A DNA stretch of 44,362 bases, taken from the NCBI GenBank assembly GCA_025964575.1, contig JAOPYO010000229.1:1-44362 (forward strand), given 5' to 3'. Positions 1 through 8,419 of this stretch are shown in pieces (the first letter of the stretch is position 1; each line of letters begins with the position of its first letter). The position numbers were made by a program, and so were the translations under genes. Below the pieces are notes generated by a model. It did no database searches. It was not told the DNA's origin and saw nothing but the letters and a program-made list of their open reading frames with translations. This stretch comes from Actinomycetes bacterium. Its GTDB lineage: Bacteria > Actinomycetota > Actinomycetes > Streptosporangiales > Streptosporangiaceae.

Positions 1-272
1 GCGATGCCCGCGTTGGCCACCACGACATCCAGCCGTCCGCTGCGAGCCTCGATCATCGCGAACAGCCGGTCGAGATCATCCAGCTTCGACACGTCGCTCT
101 GTACCCCGACGGCCTGTTCCCCGATGGCCTCGACGGCGGCGTCCAGCTCGGCCTTACGCCGGCCGGTGAGGTAGACGGTGGCGCCTTCGGCGGCGAACCG
201 GCGGGCGATGGCGAGACCGATCCCGGTCGAGCCACCGGTCACCAGCGCCACCTTGTTGTCCAGCTGTCCCAT
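1..272 (-). CDS. SDR-family oxidoreductase, N-terminal part (cut by window edge)
   Basis: The first 90 residues of a short-chain dehydrogenase/reductase are readable on the minus strand from an ATG at 272; the rest lies outside the window. The dinucleotide-binding motif TGGSTGIG is at residues 12-19, and the family's ANAG motif falls at about residues 86-89, just before the edge. SDRs are soluble NAD(P)(H)-dependent oxidoreductases; the substrate cannot be told from this part. A purine-rich GGGGGAAA ribosome-binding site precedes the ATG. The gene lies 98 nt downstream of an Rrf2 regulator in the same direction and has its own copy of the palindrome found in front of that regulator, so control by it is a reasonable inference. 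Confidence 0.9.
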   Translation of the reverse strand, partial: MGQLDNKVALVTGGSTGIGLAIARRFAAEGATVYLTGRRKAELDAAVEAIGEQAVGVQSDVSKLDDLDRLFAMIEARSGRLDVVVANAGI

Positions 273-288
273 GATTTCCCCCGTTGAA

Positions 289-305
289 GTAACTAGTTTG
301 GTTAC
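289..305. promoter_or_regulatory. Operator-like palindrome upstream of the SDR gene
   Basis: Arms GTAAC and GTTAC are separated by 7 nt and end 17 nt upstream of the SDR start codon. The same arms with the same 7-nt spacing occur inside the longer palindrome at 822-846 in front of the Rrf2 gene. Inferred binding site for that regulator. Confidence 0.6.
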
Positions 306-370
306 ATTTTTGAGCGTTACGCAGGCCAGGCGCCGGCTCCAGTGAGCCCACGCCCCTCAGGGCGGGAGTT

Positions 371-802
371 CTAGCGGGCGGCCAGCACGTCCCGCAGTAC
401 GTCGGCGAGCGTGGTGTGGGCCAGTTCGCCTCGCAAGGTGTCCTCGATTCCAGCGTAGATGCTCTGCATCGCCGGCCGGATTCCGAAGCCCACCGGACAC
501 TCCTGGTTCGGGGTGGCACGGTGCATGGCGAACAGCGCGCTGGGCTCCACGGCCTCGTAGACGTCCAGCAGGGTCATGGACTCGAGCTCGCGCGTCAGCG
601 TCCAGCCCGCGCCCGCCCCGCGTCGGGACTCGACGAGCCCCGCCTTGCGCAGCTCTCCGAGCAAGCGCCGGATGACCACGGGGTTGGTGTTCACGCTTCC
701 CGCGATCTGCTCCGATGTGGCGACCTCGTGGCCGTAGCGCTTGTTGAGCTCCATCCACGCCAGAGCGTGGGCCGCGATCGTCAGCCTGCTGTTGGCACTC
801 AT
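371..802 (-). CDS. Rrf2 family transcriptional regulator
   Basis: A 143-residue winged-helix protein of the Rrf2 family, with the usual length. The N-terminal helix-turn-helix spans about residues 10-60 (recognition part near SVNTNPVVIRRLLGEL), followed by the RGAGAGWTL wing. Iron-sulfur Rrf2 proteins (IscR, NsrR, RsrR) carry three clustered cysteines. This one has a single cysteine (C102), so it probably does not bind a cluster in the classical way and resembles the YwnA/CymR-like branch. The ATG at 802 has a strong GAGGAGGT site. A perfect 9-bp inverted repeat lies 20 nt upstream, consistent with autoregulation. The downstream SDR gene is the likely target. Confidence 0.9.
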   Translation of the reverse strand: MSANSRLTIAAHALAWMELNKRYGHEVATSEQIAGSVNTNPVVIRRLLGELRKAGLVESRRGAGAGWTLTRELESMTLLDVYEAVEPSALFAMHRATPNQECPVGFGIRPAMQSIYAGIEDTLRGELAHTTLADVLRDVLAAR

Positions 803-821
803 CGTCTCTCACCTCCTCGGC

Positions 822-846
822 AGTCGTAACATTAAGTGTTACGACT
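822..846. promoter_or_regulatory. Perfect 9-bp inverted repeat, probable Rrf2 autoregulatory operator
   Basis: Arms AGTCGTAAC (822-830) and GTTACGACT (838-846) flank the 7-nt spacer ATTAAGT. It sits between the Rrf2 gene (start 802) and the 3' end of the histidine kinase gene (854), so it can only serve the Rrf2 promoter. The inner arms are identical to the site at 289-305. Confidence 0.7.
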
Positions 847-853
847 GAGCGAG

Positions 854-2008
854 TCAAACCGTGGCGCGACCCGCCTCAGCACCCTTGGCGGGCAGGGGGG
901 CAAGCGCTGGGAGCGCGACGGTGATGGTGAGTCCTCCTTCCGGGTTGGCCTCCGCGGTGACCGCGGCGTCGTGGGCGTGGGCGATGGCGGCGACGATGGA
1001 GAGGCCGAGCCCTGCGCCGCCGGCGGATCCGGTACGGTCCGGGTGCAGACGACGAAACGGTTCGAAGATTTCCGAGACTTGATCGGCGGGAACCGGGGAT
1101 CCGGTGTTGCGGATCGTCAGCCCGGTGTCCGGGGACAGCCGGACCGTGACATGCCCGCCGGGATGGTTGTAGCGCACCGCGTTCTGCACAAGGTTGGCCA
1201 CGAGCTGGGTGAGCAGGACCTCGTCGCCTGCGACGGTGACGGGATGCACGTCGAGGTCGAGGGTGATGCCTTCGGTCTGGTGCTGCTCGGCGACCTGTTC
1301 CACCACCGCGTCGAGGGCGATGGGGAGGCGGGCGTCGAGCCCGCGCTCGCTCTGGGCCAGGGTGAGCAGACCTTCGATGAGCCGTTCGGAGCGTTCGTTG
1401 GCCTGGAGCATTTCGGTGCACATCCGGGCGACCTTCGCGGGCTCCTCCGCGTCGGCCAATCCGATCTCGATCGCGGCCCGCTGGATGGCCAGCGGAGTGC
1501 GGAGCTCGTGGGAGGCGTTGGCGACGAACCTGCGCTGGCTGTCTGTGGCGCGTGCCAGCCGGTCCAGCATGTCGTCGAAGGTGTCAGCGAGATCCTTGAG
1601 CTCGTCTTGCGGCCCGGTCAGGGCGATGCGCTCGTCCAGGTTGGACAGCGTGAGCCGGCGAGCGGTGTCGGTGATCCGGTGCAGCGGCCGCAGCACCCGC
1701 CCGGCCAGCCACCAGCTCGCCGCGAACGCGAGCACCCCGAGCACCGCGATGGTGGCCCAGGTGAAGATCTGCTGGGAACCCAGGACGCTGCCTCCCATGT
1801 GGACCTTGATCTGGGTCGTGGAGCCGCCCTGCCCTGCGGCCGCGGGGTCCAGTCCCGACCTGTTGGCGCGCTCGACGAACCTTTCCGCGCTGGCGTCGAG
1901 GGATCGCTCCAGCAGGAATCCGGCGGGGATCAGTACCACCATGGTGGTGAGCAGGAACAACCCGCCATAGAGCAGGCTCAGGCGCATCCGCACCGTGCCG
2001 CGCTTCAC
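854..2008 (-). CDS. Sensor histidine kinase (OmpR-partner type)
   Basis: A 384-residue membrane histidine kinase beginning with GTG at 2008, which overlaps the stop of the response regulator gene (GTGA). Transmembrane segments at about 11-33 and 81-103 flank a short extracytoplasmic loop of about 45 residues, too small for a large ligand domain. HAMP follows at about 103-155, then the H-box with phospho-acceptor H167 (NASHELRTPL), an N-box (NLVQNAVRYNH) near 270 and a GLGLS G-box near 333. It should phosphorylate the regulator encoded just upstream. The divergent lipoprotein/MacAB-like operon is the obvious candidate target, giving an envelope-stress or export-sensing module; the signal is unknown. 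Confidence 0.93.
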   Translation of the reverse strand: MKRGTVRMRLSLLYGGLFLLTTMVVLIPAGFLLERSLDASAERFVERANRSGLDPAAAGQGGSTTQIKVHMGGSVLGSQQIFTWATIAVLGVLAFAASWWLAGRVLRPLHRITDTARRLTLSNLDERIALTGPQDELKDLADTFDDMLDRLARATDSQRRFVANASHELRTPLAIQRAAIEIGLADAEEPAKVARMCTEMLQANERSERLIEGLLTLAQSERGLDARLPIALDAVVEQVAEQHQTEGITLDLDVHPVTVAGDEVLLTQLVANLVQNAVRYNHPGGHVTVRLSPDTGLTIRNTGSPVPADQVSEIFEPFRRLHPDRTGSAGGAGLGLSIVAAIAHAHDAAVTAEANPEGGLTITVALPALAPLPAKGAEAGRATV

Positions 2009-2658
2009 AGCTGGTACCCGCTGCCCGGCACGGTCACGATGACGGGCGGGTCGCCGAGCTTGGCCCGCAACTTGCTCATGGTCACTTTGACGACGGTGGT
2101 GAACGGGTCGGTGTGCTCATCCCAGGCCCGTTCCAGCAGTTCCTCACTGCTCACGGCCGCTCCTCGCGCTCGCATCAGCACCTCCAGCACGGCGTACTCC
2201 TTGCGGGACAACGGCAGTGAGGCGCCGTCCCGGAATGCCTGGCGGCGCGCGGTGTCCAGCGTGATGTCGAGCCGTTCCAGCACCGGCGGCAGCGGCGGAC
2301 TGCTGCGCCTGCCCAGTGCGTGCACTCTCGCGACGAGTTCGGCGTAGGCGAATGGCTTGGTCAGGTAGTCGTCGGCGCCCAGGCCCAGCCCGGCGACCCG
2401 CTCGCGCACCGCGCCCGCCGCGGTCAGCATCAGGATGCGGACACGCGCCCCGCGCTGGGCGAGCCGGCGGCAGACCTCGTCGCCGTGCACTTTGGGCAGG
2501 TCCCGGTCCAGGACGAGCACGTCGTAGTCGTTCGTCGCCAGGCGGTCCAGCGCGGCGGCCCCGTCATAGGCCACGTCGACCGCCATCGCCTGCTTCCGCA
2601 GCCCTTCGGCCACCAGGTCGGCGAGCACCCGCTCGTCCTCGGCCACCAGTATCCGCAT
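2005..2658 (-). CDS. OmpR-family response regulator
   Basis: A 217-residue response regulator. The receiver domain (about 1-115) has the acidic pair E7/D8, phospho-acceptor D51 (VLVLDRDLP) and the conserved lysine in YLTKPF. The C-terminal winged helix (about 125-217) ends with the usual VPGSGYQL strand. It is the first gene of a two-gene operon with the kinase (4-nt overlap). Its start at 2658 is 87 nt from the divergent lipoprotein start at 2746, so one intergenic region can serve both promoters. Regulation of the export operon is inferred from this arrangement. Confidence 0.93.
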   Translation of the reverse strand: MRILVAEDERVLADLVAEGLRKQAMAVDVAYDGAAALDRLATNDYDVLVLDRDLPKVHGDEVCRRLAQRGARVRILMLTAAGAVRERVAGLGLGADDYLTKPFAYAELVARVHALGRRSSPPLPPVLERLDITLDTARRQAFRDGASLPLSRKEYAVLEVLMRARGAAVSSEELLERAWDEHTDPFTTVVKVTMSKLRAKLGDPPVIVTVPGSGYQL

Positions 2659-2745
2659 GACCTGATTGTTGCCGATCGCACGATAAGGCGGCGGTTAACG
2701 TCTTGGTCACCGCCGGGAAACCGCCCGCCGTCCAGTCTGAGCGGC

Positions 2746-3198
2746 ATGAGAACACTTTCGCTCATCGCGGCGACCTCGCTCACCGCTGCCGCCCTAGCCT
2801 TGGCCGGCTGCGGATCCGGCAGTAAGCCTGCCGCGACACAGAACCCGAATGACCAGATGGTGAAGTTCGCCCAGTGCATGCGCCAGCACGGCATCAACGT
2901 CCCCGACCCGAAGAACGGGCACCTCGAGGTCAGCGGCAGTGGGGGCCCCGGCACCAAGGCCAAAGTCGATGCCGCCATCCAGGCGTGCCAGAAGTATGCA
3001 CCGAAGGAAATGTCGGGCCCGGCGAGCTCCAAGGACCGAGACCATGCCTTGAAGATGGCCGAGTGCCTGCGTAAGCACGGCGTCAACGCCGCCGATCCGC
3101 CGCCCGGCCAAGCCGACGTGCAGGTCCAGGGCAGTAACGGCGATCGCGCCAAGGTGGATCAGGCCAGGCAGGCGTGCGAGAAGCAAGTCGGAGGCTGA
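2746..3198 (+). CDS. Secreted lipoprotein with duplicated Cys/His motif
   Basis: A 150-residue lipoprotein. A hydrophobic signal peptide ends in the lipobox LAGC with lipidation at C22. The mature part holds two similar halves: the first has MVKFAQCMRQHGINVPDP and the second MAECLRKHGVNAADP, each followed about 50 residues later by a further cysteine (IQACQKY and RQACEKQ). This CxRxHG pattern is common in actinomycete lipoproteins placed next to MacAB-like transporters; the biochemical role is not known. Longer in-frame readings start further upstream, but the ATG at 2746 gives the signal peptide. It is followed after 3 nt by the adaptor gene, so the two are co-transcribed. Confidence 0.82.
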   Translation: MRTLSLIAATSLTAAALALAGCGSGSKPAATQNPNDQMVKFAQCMRQHGINVPDPKNGHLEVSGSGGPGTKAKVDAAIQACQKYAPKEMSGPASSKDRDHALKMAECLRKHGVNAADPPPGQADVQVQGSNGDRAKVDQARQACEKQVGG

Positions 3199-3201
3199 CC
3201 G

Positions 3202-4329
3202 ATGCTGACCTCTGAGATCGAGACGGTCACACGTGGCGCACCACCACGGCGACGGCGACGGCGGACACGGGTGCTCATCGCCGGGACCGCCATGCTCGCC
3301 GTCAGTGCTGCCGGTGCCGCGATCGCGTTGCAGAGCGGAGGCTCAGGCACCGAGCATCCAACCGGCTCCACCCTGCCGACCGCTGACGTGGTGCGCACGG
3401 ATCTGGCCGCTCGCACCGAGGTGGACGGCACCCTGGGGTATGCCCACACCTATACCGTCCTGGCCGGCGGAGCCGGACGCCTCACGTGGCTGCCCACGGT
3501 CGGTACGGTGATCCGGCGTGGTCAGCGGATGTACGGCGTGGACGGTCACCGTGTCCCGCTGGTGTACGGAGCCATCCCGCTCTGGCGGGCGCTGCAGAGC
3601 GGGATGTCGAACGGGCGCGACGTGCTGGAGCTGGAGCGCAACCTGGTCGCGCTCGGATACGGCTCCAGCCTGACGGTCGACCGTCACTTCACGTACGCGA
3701 CCATGCAGGCCATCAAGGACTGGCAGGACGACCTGGGCGTCACCAAGTCGGGTTCCGTACAACCAGGGGACGTAGTCGTCCAGCCCGGTGCGATCCGGGT
3801 GACGAGCCTTAAGGCGGTCCTCGGCGGTCAGGCCGCGGGCAACGTGCTGACGGCGACCAGCACTGAGCGGCAGGTCACGGTGAACGTTCCGGTCAGCCAA
3901 CAGGAGATCGCCAAGCAGGGTGCCGAGGTGCACATCAGCCTGCCCGGCGGTAAGACCACGACCGGCCACATCTTCTCGGTCGGTACCGTTGCCACCGCCG
4001 GTTCCACCGACAGCCGGTCGCAGACCGGGCAGGGCACCGAGACCGCCACCATCCCCGTCTCCATCACGCTCGACAAGCCGGGCGCGGCAGGGCGGTTCGA
4101 CGGCGCTCCGGTCACCGTCGGATTCACCAGCACCCTGCACAAGAGCGTCCTTGCCGTACCGGTCAACGCGTTGCTGGCCGCCCCCGGCGGCGGCTACGCG
4201 GTGGACGTCGTCGAGTCCACCGGACGGGTCCGGTCGGTTCCCGTCCGGCTCGGCATCTTCGCCGACGACAACCTCGAGGTCAGCGGAGACCTGACGGCCG
4301 GTATGAAGGTGCAGGTGCCGCGCTCATGA
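3202..4329 (+). CDS. Membrane-fusion (MacA/HlyD-like) adaptor with peptidoglycan-binding domain
   Basis: A 375-residue protein with one N-terminal transmembrane anchor (about 25-44). A peptidoglycan-binding type 1 domain follows at about 130-180 ([15 protein letters not shown], then a TMQAIKDWQ helix). Next come an adaptor beta-barrel region (about 205-310) and a C-terminal membrane-proximal domain. Such adaptors link an ABC exporter to the cell wall. It overlaps the ATPase gene by 4 nt (ATGA) and follows the lipoprotein by 3 nt. The four genes 2746-6196 therefore form one operon for an envelope export or peptide-sensing pump. The substrate is not visible. Confidence 0.85.
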   Translation: MLTSEIETVTRGAPPRRRRRRTRVLIAGTAMLAVSAAGAAIALQSGGSGTEHPTGSTLPTADVVRTDLAARTEVDGTLGYAHTYTVLAGGAGRLTWLPTVGTVIRRGQRMYGVDGHRVPLVYGAIPLWRALQSGMSNGRDVLELERNLVALGYGSSLTVDRHFTYATMQAIKDWQDDLGVTKSGSVQPGDVVVQPGAIRVTSLKAVLGGQAAGNVLTATSTERQVTVNVPVSQQEIAKQGAEVHISLPGGKTTTGHIFSVGTVATAGSTDSRSQTGQGTETATIPVSITLDKPGAAGRFDGAPVTVGFTSTLHKSVLAVPVNALLAAPGGGYAVDVVESTGRVRSVPVRLGIFADDNLEVSGDLTAGMKVQVPRS

Positions 4330-5006
4330 CTCCGGTCGTCGCAGTGGAGAACGTCTCAAAGGACTACCCGGGCGGCGTGCGGGCGTTGCGCCAGGCGTCG
4401 CTCACCGTCGAAGCGGGCGAGCTGGTGGCGATCGCAGGGCCGTCCGGGTCGGGCAAGTCGACCCTGCTGCACCTGATGGGGACGCTGGACCGGCCAAGCT
4501 CGGGCCGGGTCCGTATTCAAGGCCACGACGTCGCCCAACTACCGGACCGGCTGCTGGCGGCGGTCCGAGCCCGCTGGATCGGGTTCGTGTTCCAGCAGTT
4601 CTTCCTCACCGCGCACCTGTCCGCGCTGGACAACGTGGCGACCGGGCTGCTGTATCACGGCACGCCACCCCGGGAGCGCCGCGGGCTGGCCCGCGCCGCA
4701 CTGGACCGGGTGGGCCTCGGCCACCGGCTCGGCCACCTGCCGCACCAGCTGTCAGGTGGGGAAAGACAGCGGGTGGCGATCGCGCGGGCGGTCGTCGGCA
4801 GCCCGGCGCTGCTGCTCGCCGACGAGCCGACGGGAAACCTCGACTCGGCCTCGGGCGCCGGGATCCTCAAGGTCCTCGCGGATCTGCACCGGGACGGCAC
4901 GGCCATTGTGGTGATCACCCACGACCTCGAGGTGGCGGCCGCGCTGCCTCGGCGCCTGGAGATTCTGGACGGCCAGATCCACGTCGACACGGGGGTGCTC
5001 ACATGA
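4326..5006 (+). CDS. ABC transporter ATP-binding protein (MacB/LolD-like)
   Basis: A 226-residue ATPase of the MacB/LolD family. Walker [10 protein letters not shown] is at about 38-46, a Q-loop lies near FVFQQFF, the signature is LSGGERQRV, Walker B is LLLADEPTG and the switch histidine is in VITHD. Full length for the family. It overlaps both neighbours by 4 nt and pairs with the FtsX-like permease that follows. Family knowledge indicates mechanotransmission-type export of lipids, peptides or antibiotics from the outer leaflet, not import. Confidence 0.93.
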   Translation: MTPVVAVENVSKDYPGGVRALRQASLTVEAGELVAIAGPSGSGKSTLLHLMGTLDRPSSGRVRIQGHDVAQLPDRLLAAVRARWIGFVFQQFFLTAHLSALDNVATGLLYHGTPPRERRGLARAALDRVGLGHRLGHLPHQLSGGERQRVAIARAVVGSPALLLADEPTGNLDSASGAGILKVLADLHRDGTAIVVITHDLEVAAALPRRLEILDGQIHVDTGVLT

Positions 5007-6196
5007 TCCCGCTGCCCGAGCCAGTACGGCTGCGCCCCGCAGACCTTGTCAAGGTCGGACTCGGTGGACTCCGGGGCCGGCCGATGCGGGCCGTACTGTC
5101 CGCTCTCGGCATCGCCATCGGGATCGCGTCCATGGTCGCGGTGCTGGGCATCAGCACGGTGAGCCGGGCTGGTCTGCTGGCTCAGATCCAGCAGCTCGGC
5201 ACCAACCTGCTGACCGTCACCCCGGGGCGGTCGCTGACGGGGCAGAACGCCGCACTGCCCAACGATGCGGTCGGCATGGTCGCGCGGATCCCCGGTGTCA
5301 CGACGGTATCGGCAGTCGGCCTCGTATCCGGCGCCAGCGCCCGGCGCACCGACCAGATCGACCCTGCGATGACCAGCGGTATCGCCGTCCAGGCCGCCCG
5401 GACGGACCTGCTCGCCACCCTCAATGGCACCATACGATCCGGCGCGTTTCTCAACGCCGCGACCGGCCGGTACCCGACCGTCGTCATCGGCGCGGTCGCC
5501 GCGGACCGGCTCGGCATCACTCACACCGGCCAGCACATCTACATCGCCGGCCGCTGGTTCACCGTCAGCGGCATCCTGAACAGCCTTGCCCTCGCCCCTG
5601 AGATCGACCGCTCCGCCCTGATCGGCTGGTCGTACGCTGCACACCTCGGCTTCGACGGACACCCCTCCACCGTGTACGAGCGGTCAACCGACAACACCGT
5701 GACCTCCGTCGCGAGCGTGCTGGCCGCGACCGCCTATCCGCAACACCCCGAACAGGTCCAGGTGAGCCGCCCGTCGGACGCGCTCACCGCGCAGCTGGCC
5801 GCCGACTCCGCGTTCAACACCCTGTTCCTCGGCCTCGGAGCAGTGGCCCTGCTGGTCGGCGGGGTGGGCATCGCCAACATCATGATCATCTCAGTACTGG
5901 AACGCCGGCAGGAGATCGGCCTGCGCCGCTCCCTGGGCGCCACCCGGCGACAGATCCGCCTGCAATTCGTCACCGAATCGGTCACCTTGTCGGCACTCGG
6001 CGGAGTCACGGGAGTCCTCATCGGGCTGGCCATCAGCCTCGGATACGCACACCATCGAGGCTGGCCGATCGAACTACCCGGCCAGGCCATCGTCGGCGGG
6101 GCACTGGCCGCCGTAGTGATCGGCGCGATCGCGGGTCTCTACCCGGCCCTGCGTGCCGCCCGGCTCACCCCCACCGAGGCACTCGCGACCGCCTGA
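5003..6196 (+). CDS. FtsX/MacB-like ABC transporter permease
   Basis: A 397-residue permease. It has one N-terminal transmembrane helix (about 30-50), a large extracytoplasmic MacB-type periplasmic core domain (about 55-265), and three C-terminal helices (about 275-300, 330-352, 367-390). The FtsX hallmark sequence [18 protein letters not shown] lies between helices 2 and 3. It is the last gene of the lipoprotein-adaptor-ATPase-permease operon. With the adaptor it should form a tripartite-like export unit in the cytoplasmic membrane and wall. Confidence 0.92.
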   Translation: MIPLPEPVRLRPADLVKVGLGGLRGRPMRAVLSALGIAIGIASMVAVLGISTVSRAGLLAQIQQLGTNLLTVTPGRSLTGQNAALPNDAVGMVARIPGVTTVSAVGLVSGASARRTDQIDPAMTSGIAVQAARTDLLATLNGTIRSGAFLNAATGRYPTVVIGAVAADRLGITHTGQHIYIAGRWFTVSGILNSLALAPEIDRSALIGWSYAAHLGFDGHPSTVYERSTDNTVTSVASVLAATAYPQHPEQVQVSRPSDALTAQLAADSAFNTLFLGLGAVALLVGGVGIANIMIISVLERRQEIGLRRSLGATRRQIRLQFVTESVTLSALGGVTGVLIGLAISLGYAHHRGWPIELPGQAIVGGALAAVVIGAIAGLYPALRAARLTPTEALATA

Positions 6197-6413
6197 GCCA
6201 CGGGCGTCATGACCCCCCCTATCCGGCGAGGTGGAGCCGATGGGTTAGGTGATGCGCTCCAGGACCGCCGGTTTCCATGCGGTATCGGAAGAAGGGCGCA
6301 CACCGGTCACGGGCACCATTGTGCCGAGCCCGACCAGATGACGGTGCCCGGTTGATCGGGGCGGCCGTAACGTACACCAGCGAATCGCCGATGAGCTCGG
6401 CGCCCGCCCACGG

Positions 6414-7016
6414 TCAGTGGCTGCTGCTGCGGATATGCAGGAGGTGTGTGCAGGTCGCGTAGAGGGTGAGGGCTGAGCCGAAGCCGGGCAGGATCGACCA
6501 GAGGGCGGGTGTTGCGGTCAGGGGTGCGAGCAGGCTGGTGGTGAGCGCGACGAGGCAGATTGCGGCGCCCGTGAGGTGGTAGGCGCGGATACCGAACAGC
6601 TTGGCGAGCGGGAAGAAGTGGATGCCCACGCCGAGCGCGATGGCAGCGGGGATGAGCTGTGAGTGGCCGGTGGCCGCGAGCAACCGTGCGACCACGAAGA
6701 TCCCGATCCATTCGGCGGCGACGACGATCCCGTAGCGGCGGCCGGTGGCCCTCCCGCGGCCCGGGCCGCCACCGGTGGGTGCTGTTGCCGCTCTGCGGCT
6801 CATCGCGAGGGCGAGTGCGGCGAGTGTCAGTGAGCCGGCGGCGGCGATGGCGAACAGGACGAGACCGACGGTGGTCGGGATGGCCGAGATGCCGCAGGCC
6901 GTCCAGCCGAGGGCGAAGAACGCCAGGAGCGCGGTGCCTGCCGCTCGTCCGCGCAGTTCGGCACGGTGGAGACCCGCCGGGATGTCTGAGGGGATGTTCG
7001 CAGTGATGGTGCTCAT
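6414..7016 (-). CDS. Polytopic membrane protein of unknown function
   Basis: A 200-residue protein with about six hydrophobic segments (near 28-46, 49-70, 95-112, 122-138, 146-165 and 170-190) separated by short charged loops. I do not recognise a named family. An AAGGAG site lies about 10 nt before the ATG at 7016. It is the last gene of a three-gene minus-strand operon behind a small winged-helix regulator (35-nt gap) and another membrane protein. The grouping suggests a membrane stress or transport function under a dedicated regulator, but nothing in the sequence defines it. Confidence 0.75.
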   Translation of the reverse strand: MSTITANIPSDIPAGLHRAELRGRAAGTALLAFFALGWTACGISAIPTTVGLVLFAIAAAGSLTLAALALAMSRRAATAPTGGGPGRGRATGRRYGIVVAAEWIGIFVVARLLAATGHSQLIPAAIALGVGIHFFPLAKLFGIRAYHLTGAAICLVALTTSLLAPLTATPALWSILPGFGSALTLYATCTHLLHIRSSSH

Positions 7017-7051
7017 GGTGTCGTGCTCCTTGACTACGGGGGGCTGCGAGT

Positions 7052-7345
7052 TCAGGGGGCGAGGAGGGACCGCAGGGTGGTGGTGTAGGTGTCGAAGGCG
7101 GCCCGGCCGGTGGGGGTCAGGGCGACGTGGGTGACGGGGGTGCGACGGCTGAAGGTTTTAGTGATCTCGACGTAGCCGGCGTCTTCGAGCTTGCGCAGGT
7201 GGGTGGCCAGGTTCCCGGGGGTCATGTCCAGCAGTTCCTGCAGCCGGGGGAAGGTGATCCGGTCGTCTGCGGCCAGGGCGGCCAAGGTCACGGTGACTCG
7301 GAGCCGGGCTTGGGCGTGGATGACGGGATCCAGCTCGGGGATCAT
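7052..7345 (-). CDS. Small winged-helix transcriptional regulator (HTH_34/MarR-like)
   Basis: A 97-residue single-domain winged-helix protein. It has VTLAALAADDRITFPRLQELL, then the recognition helix TPGNLATHLRKLEDAGYV, a basic wing (KTFSRRTPVTHVALT) and a C-terminal dimerisation helix. It matches the small regulators that lie in operons with membrane proteins in many actinomycetes and firmicutes. The ATG at 7345 overlaps the stop of the upstream membrane protein gene (ATGA), so it is translationally coupled. The palindrome at 8024-8040 in front of the operon is its likely site. Confidence 0.85.
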   Translation of the reverse strand: MIPELDPVIHAQARLRVTVTLAALAADDRITFPRLQELLDMTPGNLATHLRKLEDAGYVEITKTFSRRTPVTHVALTPTGRAAFDTYTTTLRSLLAP

Positions 7346-7998
7346 GCGAGGTGCCGCTGTGAGGCGGGCCGGGCGAACCGGTGGTAGCCGGCCAGGATAA
7401 GGAATCCGCCGCCGCCCGCCAGCGCCTGCACCAGGAAATTCCCGGGGACCCCGGCGAAGACCGCGCCGGCCGCGCAGAGCAATGTCCAGGTTCCCATGCC
7501 GTACTGGGCCCGGTCCTGCCACACCATGCCACCGGCCAGGTAGAGGACACCGACCAGCAGCAACGCCGACGCTGACCACAGCATCGCTGCCTCGTCGGAG
7601 GTCAGGCCCCGGCGGATCAACGCGCTGTTCATCACGGCCAGGCAGCCGAAGCCCAACGTCCAGCTCCATCCGTACATGGCGGTGACGGTGCGGGACGGGC
7701 CACTGACCCCACGCCCGACGGCGATCGAGTAACCGATCGACACGATCAAAGCCACCGCGATGAGCACTGCGGGTATCGCCACACCAAGCCAACCGGGGAT
7801 TACCCGGTCGCGGCCGTACGCCAGGTACGCGGCACCGAAGCCCACGAGCCAGGCGACCCCCCACAGCGCGAACAGCAGTGTGGGATCGGCATGCACCCGC
7901 CGCTGGACATGCCGGCGTTCGGCGTCGATGAGCGCCAGCGACTCACTCACGCCCAGGGCGTCTTCCGACGTCGGTTCACCTGCTTGCGTGTCGTCCAC
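7342..7998 (-). CDS. Polytopic membrane protein, first gene of a regulator operon
   Basis: A 218-residue protein starting with GTG at 7998 behind an AGGGGGG site. An acidic cytoplasmic N-terminus of about 38 residues is followed by about six hydrophobic segments (near 42-60, 69-92, 106-124, 139-157, 166-185 and 188-205). Function is unknown. Proteins of this kind are usually paired with a small winged-helix regulator, as here, where the regulator start overlaps the stop by 4 nt. The perfect palindrome 26-42 nt upstream suggests repression by that regulator. Confidence 0.8.
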   Translation of the reverse strand: MDDTQAGEPTSEDALGVSESLALIDAERRHVQRRVHADPTLLFALWGVAWLVGFGAAYLAYGRDRVIPGWLGVAIPAVLIAVALIVSIGYSIAVGRGVSGPSRTVTAMYGWSWTLGFGCLAVMNSALIRRGLTSDEAAMLWSASALLLVGVLYLAGGMVWQDRAQYGMGTWTLLCAAGAVFAGVPGNFLVQALAGGGGFLILAGYHRFARPASQRHLA

Positions 7999-8023
7999 GA
8001 TTCCCCCCTGGTTGCTTCAGAGT

Positions 8024-8040
8024 ACTTTGTATCACAAAGT
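8024..8040. promoter_or_regulatory. Perfect 7-bp palindrome, operator of the membrane-protein/regulator operon
   Basis: Arms ACTTTGT (8024-8030) and ACAAAGT (8034-8040) flank the spacer ATC. It ends 26 nt upstream of the GTG at 7998, a typical repressor position overlapping the promoter. The sequence is AT-rich in a GC-rich setting, so chance is unlikely. Confidence 0.7.
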
Positions 8041-8150
8041 CGTTGTCGTCGAAAAGCACTCTTCAGCCTTCGCTTTGGGCACTTCTGTGGGCCGATCCGA
8101 GGTCATTGAATGATCTCGCAGGAATGAGAGAGCGACCGAGGAGTGCGTCC

Positions 8151-8369
8151 GTGACCATCGCCGACATGTGGTTCGACCCGAAATGCCCCTGGGCTTGGAA
8201 CACGCCTCGCTGGCTGCTCGAAGTGGAGGGGGTCCGCGACGTGGAGGTGCGCTTCCACGTGATGAGCCTGTGGCTGCTCAACGAGGGCCGTGAAGGGCTG
8301 GAGCCGTGGTACGAGCGATGGCTGACCGACACGCTGGGCCCGGTCCGCGTGCTGATCGCCGCCGAGTAG
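8151..8369 (+). pseudogene. Truncated DsbA-like mycothiol-linked oxidoreductase fragment (Rv2466c-like)
   Basis: A 72-codon reading frame starts at GTG 8151 behind a GAGGAG site. Its product matches the N-terminal third of the DsbA-fold family of Mycobacterium tuberculosis Rv2466c, a mycothiol-dependent reductase: [18 protein letters not shown], then [16 protein letters not shown], ending at [14 protein letters not shown] follows immediately where the family normally continues for over 100 residues with its helical domain. The next codons show no similarity in any frame. The family's active site is CPWC; here it is CPWA, so the resolving cysteine is gone too. Inferred to be a decayed remnant. 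Confidence 0.75.
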
Positions 8370-8419
8370 AAGTACTCGAACTCAAGCGAGGCCGCACCGA
8401 ATCCCCCCGCGTCGCCTGA

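Noticed and set aside
836..2347. A 503-codon plus-strand open frame opposite the two-component genes
   Set aside because: It lies antisense to the clear histidine kinase and response regulator, has biased composition (Gly, Asp, Arg), no family motif and no ribosome-binding site; a typical shadow frame in GC-rich DNA.
4655..5662. A 335-codon minus-strand frame across the ABC genes
   Set aside because: Antisense shadow of the ATPase and permease genes, with no motif.
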